DNA from: Micavibrio sp. UBA6929
Lineage (GTDB): Bacteria; Pseudomonadota; Alphaproteobacteria; Micavibrionales; Micavibrionaceae
Length of the DNA: 64,000 bases
Direction of reading: 5' to 3'
Assembly (NCBI GenBank): GCA_002448815.1
Contig: DKAJ01000009.1
Location: forward strand, 62,001 to 126,000
A program made the position numbers and the translations under genes. The notes below the pieces were generated by a model. That model did not search any database and was not told the DNA's origin. It saw only the letters and a program-made list of their open reading frames with translations. Of this stretch, positions 54,152-62,558 are shown piece after piece. Numbering within the stretch: position 1 is the first letter of the stretch; each line of letters begins with the position of its first letter.

Positions 54152-54916
54152 TTAAACACGTACAGCCACGCCCGCCGCTTCCATCGCGGCTTTGGCCTGT
54201 GCAATTGTATAATCGCCAAAATGGAAGATAGACGCCGCTAAAACCGCGCTTGCCCCGCCATCGCGCACACCTTCGACCAAGTGGTCTAACGTTCCAACGC
54301 CGCCAGATGCGATCACCGGGATGCCAACTGCATCACTGACCGCGCGCGTTAAGGGCAAATTAAATCCTGCGCGCGTACCGTCACGATCCATAGAAGTTAA
54401 TAAAATTTCGCCCGCGCCGTAATCTGCCATTTTCACGGCCCATTCCACCGCATCCAGACCAGTTGGATTGCGTCCGCCATGGGTATAAATCTCCCACCCA
54501 GCGCTGCCATCAGCCTTACCCTTGGCATCAACCGCAACCACAATAGCCTGCGACCCGCATTTCTCGGCAGCTTCGCGCACGAACTCAGGATTCTTAACAG
54601 CCGCCGAATTAATCGCAACCTTATCCGCGCCCGCATCCAGCAACGCACGAATATCGTCCAGCGTCCGCACACCGCCGCCAACCGTCAAAGGAATAAATAC
54701 CTCGGCCGCGACATCACGCACTACGTCCAAAATCGTGCCGCGCCCTTCATGTGTGGCTGTAATATCCAAAAAGCAAAGCTCGTCCGCGCCTGCCGCGCCA
54801 TAAACGCGCGCCTGTGCAACCGGATCACCCGCATCAACGATATCAACAAAATTAATGCCTTTGACCACACGGCCGTTATCGACATCTAAACAAGGAATAA
54901 TGCGATTTTTTAACAT
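54152..54916 (-). CDS. hisF: Imidazole glycerol phosphate synthase subunit HisF
   Basis: 254-aa canonical cyclase. Both catalytic Asp are present at the usual numbers, D11 (CLDVDNG) and D130 (AVDAKG). It works with HisH (56866-57513) to make IGP and AICAR. A TTGACA-17-TCTGAT pair sits just before the ATG. hisE follows after 9 bases. This copy, unlike the paralogue at 623, belongs to histidine synthesis. Confidence 0.98.
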   Translation of the reverse strand: MLKNRIIPCLDVDNGRVVKGINFVDIVDAGDPVAQARVYGAAGADELCFLDITATHEGRGTILDVVRDVAAEVFIPLTVGGGVRTLDDIRALLDAGADKVAINSAAVKNPEFVREAAEKCGSQAIVVAVDAKGKADGSAGWEIYTHGGRNPTGLDAVEWAVKMADYGAGEILLTSMDRDGTRAGFNLPLTRAVSDAVGIPVIASGGVGTLDHLVEGVRDGGASAVLAASIFHFGDYTIAQAKAAMEAAGVAVRV

Positions 54917-54922
54917 GTCCCT

Positions 54923-54951
54923 ATCAGAGCCGTTTCATTGCCGTTTGTCAA
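54923..54951 (-). promoter_or_regulatory. Putative promoter before hisF
   Basis: On the minus strand a perfect TTGACA (54951-54946), 17 bases, then TCTGAT (54928-54923). The hisF ATG is seven bases further, so transcription would start at or near the start codon. The -10 match is only four of six. Confidence 0.4.
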
Positions 54952-54969
54952 ACGATCAATAAGGGAAAA

Positions 54970-55401
54970 TCATGCATAATCTTTGGGAATAAAGCATGGA
55001 CGCGGCTGCTCTTCATGCAAGCGTTCTGCTAATTCAAGCTCAGCTGCATGGTCACCATAGGCACGATCATGATCAGCTTGCAAAAGGGCAATGTCATCCT
55101 CATGCAAGCCAGATACGTATGGCGCAAAAGCTTCTTCAAATGACAGGCCAACTTCATGATGTTCTGAACCAAGGCTATCTTCTAAAACCGCTAAATACGC
55201 ATGTGCAACAGGCGTAAAGTCAGCCCATTCTTTTTCAACATAACGCTTTTCAATCTGCGGCAGAAGTTTCTCTAAAATATGATGCTGGTCAGACCCGACC
55301 GTTTCCGCAGCGCCCAGCACATCATCCACACGCTGTTTAAAATGAAACAAGCGCATATTACTTTTACGCGCACTTGCGTCTGCAAAATCTTTGATAGTCA
55401 T
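54970..55401 (-). CDS. Hypothetical protein within the his run, 143 aa
   Basis: Acidic, helical, soluble protein that I do not recognise. It has many Glu, His and Asp (ELELAERLHEEQ, SLGSEHHEVGLSFEEAF), no membrane or signal segment. It lies between hisA and hisF (73 and 53 bases), where most alphaproteobacteria have nothing or a small gene of other type. Position alone does not show a histidine role. Confidence 0.65.
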   Translation of the reverse strand: MTIKDFADASARKSNMRLFHFKQRVDDVLGAAETVGSDQHHILEKLLPQIEKRYVEKEWADFTPVAHAYLAVLEDSLGSEHHEVGLSFEEAFAPYVSGLHEDDIALLQADHDRAYGDHAAELELAERLHEEQPRPCFIPKDYA

Positions 55402-55474
55402 TTTTACACCCTCGACTAATATCTATTTTTAATTATAAAACGCTCCAAATGAACAAAACGTTTATTTTTGAAAA

Positions 55475-56200
55475 TTACGCCACAATTTTCAGTGCTTCTA
55501 CAGGATCTAATTGCCCTTCATATAAAGCACGTCCAACCACGACGCCGTTTAAATGATGCTCGGCCGCAGATTTCTGCACACCGCGCAAATCATCCAGTGA
55601 CCCAACACCGCCAGATGCGATCACAGGAATACTTGTTGCTTCGGCCAGAGCGCATGTGCGTTCAAGATTCACGCCTTCACCCGTACCGTCACGATCAATA
55701 TCAGTATAAATAATTGCCGAAACGCCCACATCTTCAAAGGCGTGCGCCAAATCAACATCACGCATATCGGATTCTTCAACCCAGCCCTCAACGGCCACCA
55801 TGCCTTTACGTGCATCAATGCCAACCACAATTTGATCTGGGAAAAGCTGACACGCCTTTTTCACAAGGTCAGGATCGCGCACGGCAACTGTGCCCAGGAT
55901 AACGCGGCTCACCCCTTCGGAAAGCCAGTGCTCAATCTGCGCGAGCGAACGAATGCCCCCGCCCAACTGCACAGGCACATCAACCGACGATAAAATAGAT
56001 TTTACTGCGCTGTAATTAACGGGCTTACCATCAACGGCACCGTTCAAATCAACAACATGGATCCACGAAAACCCCGTACGCGCCCAAGTCACCGCCTGAT
56101 CCGCAGGGTTTTCATTGTACACAACATCGCGGTTCATATCGCCCTTATACAGGCGCACACAATGACCGTCTTTCAAATCAATTGCAGGATAAATAATCAT
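55475..56200 (-). CDS. hisA: ProFAR isomerase HisA
   Basis: 241-aa TIM barrel; it does the fourth step of histidine synthesis. N-terminal IYPAIDLKDGHCVRL with Asp8, second catalytic region VVGIDARKG, phosphate loops VQLGGGIRSL and VIASGGVGSLDDL. It lies 22 bases downstream of the GNAT gene and shares strand with hisH, hisF and hisE. Confidence 0.97.
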   Translation of the reverse strand: MIIYPAIDLKDGHCVRLYKGDMNRDVVYNENPADQAVTWARTGFSWIHVVDLNGAVDGKPVNYSAVKSILSSVDVPVQLGGGIRSLAQIEHWLSEGVSRVILGTVAVRDPDLVKKACQLFPDQIVVGIDARKGMVAVEGWVEESDMRDVDLAHAFEDVGVSAIIYTDIDRDGTGEGVNLERTCALAEATSIPVIASGGVGSLDDLRGVQKSAAEHHLNGVVVGRALYEGQLDPVEALKIVA

Positions 56201-56222
56201 AAGAAAGGCTTATAAAGCAGCC

Positions 56223-56777
56223 CTAAGATTCTGACAAGTCCTTATAATAATAAAAGCCTTTCAGCGTTTTTCCATCGACTTTTGCATAGGAAGGATGCTC
56301 GCCAATGCGTTTGTATCCGTGGCTTTCATACAGGGAAATTGCCGCGCTCATGGTTTCGCGTACGTCCAAATTAATAACCGATACATCATGCGATAGTGCT
56401 TGCGCCTCAACTGCATCAAGCAACCGATCAGACAGGGCAAAGCCCCGCGCCCAAGGCGCCACAAAATGCGTTGTCAAATGTGCGCTGTGTGATTGTGCCT
56501 GATTGTTGTGCGGCGGCAAGACCAATTGGCATGTGCCGCAAATAACGCCATCTAAACGCGCGACAAATAAAAGGCGCGCTGGCATCACAACAACGCCCTG
56601 CCAAAAGCGCTCTAAAATCTCGCGCGCTGGCAGGTCTAACCATCCAAAACCACCGCCCGCTTCAATCGCGGCGTCAGTCGCATCGCATAAATCATTTAAA
56701 TCACTCGGTGATAATTCAGTTAAAAGCTCCACCGTCGCACTTGGCGGTGAAGGTTGCGCTAACGTTTGTTCATTCAT
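56223..56777 (-). CDS. GNAT family N-acetyltransferase
   Basis: 184 aa. The acetyl-CoA fold is seen in the APWARGFALSDRLLDAVEAQA block (variant of the RGxGxG/A loop) and the C-terminal INLDVRETMSAAISLYESHGYKRIGEHPSYAKVDG segment. The substrate is unknown. It lies between hisH and hisA (88 and 22 bases) and so is probably co-transcribed with them. Confidence 0.85.
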   Translation of the reverse strand: MNEQTLAQPSPPSATVELLTELSPSDLNDLCDATDAAIEAGGGFGWLDLPAREILERFWQGVVVMPARLLFVARLDGVICGTCQLVLPPHNNQAQSHSAHLTTHFVAPWARGFALSDRLLDAVEAQALSHDVSVINLDVRETMSAAISLYESHGYKRIGEHPSYAKVDGKTLKGFYYYKDLSES

Positions 56778-56865
56778 CCTAAGAAAACCTCGCTTATCAC
56801 CTCATCATACCATGAAGGCCAAAGCCAAAAGAAGAAAAAGCCACGACGCAGCGCAACAAAGCGCC

Positions 56866-57513
56866 CTAAATCGTCCAGCGCAAAAAGTTCCCGATCAGGC
56901 GCAAACCCGCTTCGGCGCTTTTTTCTGGGTGGAACTGAACGCCGACAATATTATCTTTTGCAACCGCGCCAACGATTGATCCGCCATAATCACAAGACAA
57001 CAATAGGGCCTGCGAATCGGCAAGATGCATCTGATATGAATGCACAAAATAAAAATGATCGCCGTCTTGAATGCCGTCTAAAACAGGGTGGTCTTGGTGA
57101 TGCAGAATATCGTTCCATCCCATATGCGGTATTTTTAAAGACGCATCACTTGGCTGAATGGCCTCAACCGTCGCATCCAGCCATCCTAAACCCTGATGAT
57201 TGCCATGCTCATGGCCTTCACGTGCAAGTAATTGCATGCCAACGCAGATCCCTAAAAACGGGACTTTCTTTTGCAAAACGGCATCTTCCAGTGCTGGCAG
57301 CATGCCAGATTTTTGCAAACCAGACATACAATCCCCAAACGCGCCTTGCCCAGGCAAAACCAAATGTGATGCGCGCGCAATATCCTCGGCCTTATTGGAA
57401 ATCACCACATCCAAATCCAAGCCTGCCTCATCCGCCGCGTGCTGACATGCCTTTTGCGCAGAGCGCAAATTGCCGCAGCCATAATCAATAATCATAATAA
57501 ATTCTTTTGTCAT
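56866..57513 (-). CDS. hisH: Imidazole glycerol phosphate synthase subunit HisH
   Basis: 215-aa glutaminase partner of HisF. Nucleophile C90 in GICVGMQ, H195 and E197 in QFHPEKSAE, oxyanion loop PGQGAFGDC. Start ATG 57513 keeps a few residues before the IIDYGCGNL motif; the alternative is ATG 57495. It is divergent from hisD with 45 bases between start codons. Confidence 0.97.
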   Translation of the reverse strand: MTKEFIMIIDYGCGNLRSAQKACQHAADEAGLDLDVVISNKAEDIARASHLVLPGQGAFGDCMSGLQKSGMLPALEDAVLQKKVPFLGICVGMQLLAREGHEHGNHQGLGWLDATVEAIQPSDASLKIPHMGWNDILHHQDHPVLDGIQDGDHFYFVHSYQMHLADSQALLLSCDYGGSIVGAVAKDNIVGVQFHPEKSAEAGLRLIGNFLRWTI

Positions 57514-57558
57514 GACTTGGTTTTCGGTTTATAAAGCCCCTTTGTCAATCCTAAAAAC

Positions 57559-58881
57559 ATGATGATAAAAACCATGACAATCAATTTCTATCGCTGGAAC
57601 GAAACCGATGACGCCACCAAGCAGCGCATCATGCGCCGCGCGCAGGCCAATATTGATGACGCCATCAAGGCCGTCGGCCCCATTATCCAAGACGTAAAAC
57701 GGCGCGGCGATGACGCCCTGCGCGACTATGCCAAAAAATTCGATGGCGCGCACATCACCAATATCAAAGCCACCGAAGAAGAATTCGACCGCGCCGAGGC
57801 CGCACTGGACGATGACCTAAAGGCTGCAATCCAGCATTGTGCCAAAAACGTACAAACTTTCCATGAAGAGCAAATGCGCCGCGCTGAAAAAGACGCACAC
57901 TGGATGATTGAAATCGAAGCCGGCGTCATGGCGGGCGAGCAAATCAACCCAATCGATTCCGTGGGCCTGTATGTGCCGCGCGGTAAAGGCGCATTCCCCA
58001 GCGCAATGTATATGCTGGCCATTCCTGCAAAAATTGCAGGCGTGCCCAATATCGCTATTACAACGCCGCCCACCCCAGACGGCAGCGCCGATGACGCCAG
58101 CCTATATACCGCACGCCTTTGCGGCATTGATACCGTCTACAAGGTCGGTGGCGCTCAGGCCATAGCTGCCCTTGCTTACGGCACACAGACCATAACGCCG
58201 GTTAAAAAGACTCTCGGCCCTGGAAGCCCATATGTCGCCGCGGCAAAACGCTATCTATCTGACATCATTGATCCGGGCATGCCCGCCGGCCCATCGGAAA
58301 GCATCATCTTGTGTGATGAAACCGCAGACCCGCACAACACATGCCTTGATGTCCTCAACGAAGCCGAACACGGCAAGGATAGCGCCGCGCTCTTGATTAC
58401 GCATGATGAAAAATTGGCAACCTATGTACGTGATAATTTACCCAAAATTATCGCTGACTTGCCACAACCTCACCAAGATATCTGCACCCACGTGATGAGC
58501 GATTATGGCGCAATCATCCTTACAGAAAGCCTAGACCAATCGGTCGCCCTATCTAACGCTTATGCCGCAGAACACCTGCATTTAAAGGTCAAAGACGCGG
58601 ATAAAATTGCCGCCCAAATCAAACATGCGGGCGAAATTTTAATTGGCGAGCTTACACCATCATCACTTGGCAATTACGGCATTGGTGTCAACCACGTTTT
58701 GCCAACTGGCGGATGGGCACATACATATTCGTGTACGTCTGTTTGGGACTTTTTAAAACGCACATCAATCTCGCGCGTTGACCGTCAGGGATTTGATGCA
58801 CTGAAACATTCGGTTACAACCCTCACTGATTACGAGAATTTCCCCGCGCACGGTGATGTCCTTAGAAAACGCAATCTATGA
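57559..58881 (+). CDS. hisD: Histidinol dehydrogenase
   Basis: 440-aa Zn/NAD enzyme for the last two steps of histidine synthesis. The signature IDPGMPAGPSESIILCDE, the GLYVPRGKGAFPSAMYM block and the C-terminal GVNHVLPTGGWAHTYSC (conserved His) are intact. Three Met codons lie near the start (57559, 57562, 57574); none has a clear ribosome site. It overlaps the next gene by four bases. Confidence 0.97.
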   Translation: MMIKTMTINFYRWNETDDATKQRIMRRAQANIDDAIKAVGPIIQDVKRRGDDALRDYAKKFDGAHITNIKATEEEFDRAEAALDDDLKAAIQHCAKNVQTFHEEQMRRAEKDAHWMIEIEAGVMAGEQINPIDSVGLYVPRGKGAFPSAMYMLAIPAKIAGVPNIAITTPPTPDGSADDASLYTARLCGIDTVYKVGGAQAIAALAYGTQTITPVKKTLGPGSPYVAAAKRYLSDIIDPGMPAGPSESIILCDETADPHNTCLDVLNEAEHGKDSAALLITHDEKLATYVRDNLPKIIADLPQPHQDICTHVMSDYGAIILTESLDQSVALSNAYAAEHLHLKVKDADKIAAQIKHAGEILIGELTPSSLGNYGIGVNHVLPTGGWAHTYSCTSVWDFLKRTSISRVDRQGFDALKHSVTTLTDYENFPAHGDVLRKRNL

Positions 58882-59411
58882 CGCAAATTATCTCAACCGC
58901 CGAAGATGCCCTGCCCACCAGCCCGCAAAACCTGATGGATACTTTGCGCGACCTTGGCATTGATTTTAAATTTTACGAACACGAAGCCGTCTTCAGCGTA
59001 GAAGAAAGCAGCAAAATCAAACTCGACATGCCGGGCACGCATTGCCGTAACCTGTTTTTGCGTGACAAGAAAAAGAAAATGTTTCTGGTTGTCCTTGCTA
59101 ATGAAACGCAAGTGAACTTAAAACAATTGGAAACCACGCTAGAATGCGGACGCTTATCCTTTGGTTCGGCTGATCGTTTATGGAAATATCTGGGCGTAAA
59201 GCCTGGATCAGTCTGCCCTTTCGCGGCAATCAATGACACAGACCATTCGGTCGAAATAATACTAGACGCAGATATGATGAGCGCCGATCTCGTAAATTAT
59301 CATCCGCTGCTCAACACTATGACGGTTGGCCTGACGCCAAGCGACCTGCTACGCTTTTTCGCGCATACAGGTCACAGCCCCAAAATCAAAGATTTAAAAG
59401 AAAGCGCATAG
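58878..59411 (+). CDS. YbaK/ProX-type prolyl-tRNA deacylase
   Basis: 177-aa editing domain related to the ProRS insertion domain (ProX/PrdX). N-terminal DFKFYEHEAVFSVEE, then CRNLFLRDKKKKMFLVVL with the Lys-rich loop, QVNLKQLE, and PGSVCPFAAIND as the GxxPF-like motif. It probably clears Ala-tRNA(Pro). It is coupled to hisD by an ATGA overlap. Its his link appears to be only positional. Confidence 0.9.
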   Translation: MTQIISTAEDALPTSPQNLMDTLRDLGIDFKFYEHEAVFSVEESSKIKLDMPGTHCRNLFLRDKKKKMFLVVLANETQVNLKQLETTLECGRLSFGSADRLWKYLGVKPGSVCPFAAINDTDHSVEIILDADMMSADLVNYHPLLNTMTVGLTPSDLLRFFAHTGHSPKIKDLKESA

Positions 59412-59422
59412 CGCGCCAAAGC

Positions 59423-60025
59423 TTACGCCCCTGAAAGCGCGCCCTTCGTGCTCGGCAAGGCGTCTGATGCGCGGCTATCGACTTCCACCGCCATGCGCAG
59501 CGCCTTGGCAAGTGCCTTAAAGATGCTTTCAATAATGTGGTGATTATTTGTGCCTTCAAGACTGTGAACATGCAGGGTTAGGCCTGCTGCGCTAGACAGC
59601 GCTTGGAAGAACTCTTGGAATAGCTCCGTATCCATGTCACCTAAACGATCTTGTGAAAACGCCGCCTTCCATACAAGGAATGGGCGCCCCGAAAAATCAA
59701 GTGCAACGCGGCTCAATGCCTCATCCATTGCGATATAGGCATGGCCATAACGACGAATGCCAATCTTGTCACCAACCGCCTGCTTCAGTGCCGTACCCAG
59801 CGCCCAGCCAATATCCTCAACCGTATGGTGCGCATCAATGTGCAAATCACCGTCAGCCTTAATCTGCATATCAATCAGGGAGTGTTTCGCAAGTTGATCA
59901 AGCATATGGTCGAAAAACCCAACGCCCGTTTCAATCGTGCGCGCGCCGCTCCCATCCAGATTAACGCTAACGCTAATCGCTGTTTCATTGGTTTTGCGTT
60001 CTAATTTTGCTGTTCTATCCGCCAT
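59423..60025 (-). CDS. hisB: Imidazoleglycerol-phosphate dehydratase
   Basis: 200-aa single-function IGPD. Metal-binding motif series GVGFFDHMLDQLAKHS, DAHHTVEDIGWALG and the later HVHSLEGTNNHHIIES are present. No phosphatase domain as in E. coli HisB. It is transcribed on minus, separate from hisH by the plus-strand hisD pair. It is convergent with the ProX gene (11 bases). Confidence 0.97.
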   Translation of the reverse strand: MADRTAKLERKTNETAISVSVNLDGSGARTIETGVGFFDHMLDQLAKHSLIDMQIKADGDLHIDAHHTVEDIGWALGTALKQAVGDKIGIRRYGHAYIAMDEALSRVALDFSGRPFLVWKAAFSQDRLGDMDTELFQEFFQALSSAAGLTLHVHSLEGTNNHHIIESIFKALAKALRMAVEVDSRASDALPSTKGALSGA

Positions 60026-60211
60026 TGTCGATATCCAAATTTCTTAATTAAACAAACAGGTTATACCCTATGCCTCATCTTATAGCAAAATTTTCTGCCC
60101 CTGTCTTTGCATTAAAGGCAGAAAATACAGCAATTAGCGGTTGTATCCCCCTGAGAAAAGGAGTATCAACAGCCCCAAAATATATAAAAAATAGACCAAA
60201 GGGTGAATATT

Positions 60212-60514
60212 ATGAATTTAACAGCAGATTACCTGCACGCCGCACGGATCAGTTTTGGCGAGGGCATGCAAACAATCAAAAGCAACACAAAATCGTTTGC
60301 AACGGCAGCTTTTTTAATAGCCTCTGTCGGCATCGTTCCAGACGAAGAGGCCTCAACACCACAAAGTCATCCAATCACATCATATGAAGCGTATGAAACG
60401 CAATACCCGCACGAACAGCCTGCTTATGAAGAGATGATCATCCGGGGAAATGGCATGGAGACAACCATTCAGCCAAGTGGCTTACCTTACATATATGCAA
60501 CCACGCCGCGCTAA
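60212..60514 (+). CDS. Hypothetical protein, about 100 aa
   Basis: Unrecognised. ATG 60212 has AAAGGGTGA 6 bases upstream, the best site in the region; GTG 60203 is in frame too. A hydrophobic stretch (FATAAFLIASVGIV, residues 28-41) is followed by an acidic Pro/Tyr-rich tail. It may be a small anchored protein. It is divergent from hisB and precedes hslV. Confidence 0.55.
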   Translation: MNLTADYLHAARISFGEGMQTIKSNTKSFATAAFLIASVGIVPDEEASTPQSHPITSYEAYETQYPHEQPAYEEMIIRGNGMETTIQPSGLPYIYATTPR

Positions 60515-60555
60515 TCCCTTGACTTGGTATGCTGTGTGATCCATATCTTACAGCT

Positions 60556-61137
60556 ATGAGCTATGATCCACATAAAGACTATGCCAACGCCAGCCTCTGG
60601 CGCGGCACAACCATTGTTTCCATCCGCAAAGACGGCGATGTTGTTATCGCCGGTGATGGACAGGTTTCCATGGGGCACACAGTCCTGAAAAATAACGCGC
60701 GCAAGGTTCGTCGCCTCGGCAAGAACGAGGAAATTATCGCGGGCTTTGCTGGCGCAACGGCCGATGCCTTCACATTGTTTGAACGGCTTGAGGCCAAGTT
60801 AGACGCCCACCCTGGTCAATTAACCCGCGCATGTGTCGAGCTTGCCAAAGACTGGCGCACCGATAAATATTTACGCAAACTCGAAGCCCTCATGGCCGTA
60901 TGCGACAAAGAAACTTCGCTTATCCTGACAGGTAACGGCGACGTGGTCGAACCCCAAGACGGTATTATCGCGATTGGATCTGGCGGGAACTATGCTCTTG
61001 CCGCCGCCCGCGCCCTGCTAGGCAACGAAAAAGCCACCGCCGATATGAGCGCCGAGGACATCGCCCGCCAATCCCTAAAAATTGCGGCCGATATTTGCGT
61101 ATATACCAACGAAAACATCACACTTGAAAAACTGTAA
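60556..61137 (+). CDS. hslV: HslV peptidase subunit of HslVU protease
   Basis: 193 aa from ATG 60556. The propeptide MSYDPHKDYANASLWRG is removed so that Thr18 (TTIVSIRKDG) becomes the N-terminal nucleophile. AGDGQVSMGHTVLK and the GSGGNYALAAARAL block fit HslV. A TTGACT at 60519 upstream implies a start after it, so ATG 60529 is less likely. hslU follows after 14 bases. HslVU is an ATP-dependent proteasome-like protease. Confidence 0.96.
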   Translation: MSYDPHKDYANASLWRGTTIVSIRKDGDVVIAGDGQVSMGHTVLKNNARKVRRLGKNEEIIAGFAGATADAFTLFERLEAKLDAHPGQLTRACVELAKDWRTDKYLRKLEALMAVCDKETSLILTGNGDVVEPQDGIIAIGSGGNYALAAARALLGNEKATADMSAEDIARQSLKIAADICVYTNENITLEKL

Positions 61138-61151
61138 AAGACGATAAAATC

Positions 61152-62492
61152 ATGAAAGAAGCAAGCAACGCTATTCTTGAAATCCCTTCATTCAGCCCCC
61201 GCGAAACCGTTGGTGAGCTTGACAGACACATCATCGGCCAAAATGCAGCCAAACGGTCGGTCGCCATTGCCCTGCGCAATCGCTGGCGCCGCCGTCAATT
61301 GGATGCAGACATGCAGGCAGAAATCTATCCAAAGAACATTTTGATGGTCGGCCCAACAGGCGTGGGTAAAACGGAAATTGCGCGCCGCCTTGCTAAACTT
61401 GCACAAGCGCCCTTCGTCAAAGTCGAAGCCACCCGCTTTACCGAGGTCGGCTATGTCGGCAAAGACGTTGAATCCATCATCCGTGACCTGACAGAAACCG
61501 CCATTCACATGACACGCGAGAAAATGCGCGCCACCGTAAACGCACAGGCCGAATTAGACGCGGAAGAGCGTGTATTAGACGCACTGGTCGGTAAAACAGC
61601 TAGCGACGCAACGCGCGAAAACTTCCGCAAGAAGCTACGCGATGGTGAGCTGAACGACCGCGAGATCGAGCTTGAACTTGTCGATAATTCCAACCCAATG
61701 GGCGATATGTTTGATATCCCTGGCATGCCAGGCGCATCAATGGGCATGGTGTCCATGGGCGACATCATGGGCAAAGCCTTTGGCGAGCGTAAAAAACTTA
61801 AGAAAATGAGCGTCGAAGAAAGCTATGGCGTTCTTATCCAAGAAGAAGCTGATAAGCTCCTCGATGAAGAAAAGCTTATCGAAATTGCGCTTGAACTTGT
61901 TCAGCAAAATGGCATCGTCTTCCTTGATGAAATTGACAAAATCGCCACAGGCGCAGCCAATAACCGCGGCGATGTCAGCCGCGAAGGCGTGCAGCGCGAC
62001 TTGCTCCCCCTCATCGAGGGCACAACCGTCAGCACAAAGCACGGCCTTGTGAAAACAGATCATATCCTTTTCATCGCCAGCGGCGCATTCCACTATGCTA
62101 AGCCCTCAGATTTGCTAGCAGAGCTTCAAGGTCGCTTGCCAATCCGCGTTGAACTAGAAGCCCTGACAGAAGCAGATTTCCGCCGCATCCTTGGCGAAAC
62201 CGAAGCCAGCCTTATCAAGCAATATACCGCCTTGATCGGCACAGAAAATGTCACGCTTACCTTCGAAGACGCGGCCCTTGATGAGATCGCCAAGCTATCA
62301 TTCGAAATCAACGAACGCGTCGAAAACATCGGTGCGCGCCGTTTGCATACCGTCATGGAAAAATTATTGGAAGAAATCAGCTTCACCGCAACGGACAAAG
62401 GCGGCGAAACCATCACCATTACCGCCGATTATGTCCGCGACAATGTTGAAACACTCGCCAAAGCAGCCGACCTCAGCAAATTCATCCTATAA
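61152..62492 (+). CDS. hslU: HslU ATPase subunit of HslVU protease
   Basis: 446-aa AAA+ unfoldase. Walker A GPTGVGKTEIARRLA, Walker B IVFLDEIDKIA, the intermediate I-domain (about 110-240) with Met/Gly-rich MGDMFDIPGMPGASMGMV, sensor RLPIRVEL and the C-terminal SKFIL tail that inserts in HslV. It forms the hslVU operon with hslV. Length is normal. Confidence 0.98.
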   Translation: MKEASNAILEIPSFSPRETVGELDRHIIGQNAAKRSVAIALRNRWRRRQLDADMQAEIYPKNILMVGPTGVGKTEIARRLAKLAQAPFVKVEATRFTEVGYVGKDVESIIRDLTETAIHMTREKMRATVNAQAELDAEERVLDALVGKTASDATRENFRKKLRDGELNDREIELELVDNSNPMGDMFDIPGMPGASMGMVSMGDIMGKAFGERKKLKKMSVEESYGVLIQEEADKLLDEEKLIEIALELVQQNGIVFLDEIDKIATGAANNRGDVSREGVQRDLLPLIEGTTVSTKHGLVKTDHILFIASGAFHYAKPSDLLAELQGRLPIRVELEALTEADFRRILGETEASLIKQYTALIGTENVTLTFEDAALDEIAKLSFEINERVENIGARRLHTVMEKLLEEISFTATDKGGETITITADYVRDNVETLAKAADLSKFIL

Positions 62493-62521
62493 TTGACATA
62501 AAAATAAAATCTTTCTATAGT
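62493..62521 (+). promoter_or_regulatory. Near-consensus promoter of the deaminase-like gene
   Basis: Perfect TTGACA (62493-62498), 17-base spacer, TATAGT (62516-62521). It begins one base after the hslU stop, so the next gene is independently and probably strongly expressed. Confidence 0.7.
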
Positions 62522-62558
62522 CTGTGCCTGTTTACAGTATATGTTTAGGCTTTGCACT

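Noticed and set aside
60070..60387. Plus-strand frame of 105 codons upstream of hslV
   Set aside because: It overlaps the frame at 60212 that has the better ribosome site, and its sequence has no protein-like pattern beyond residue 40.
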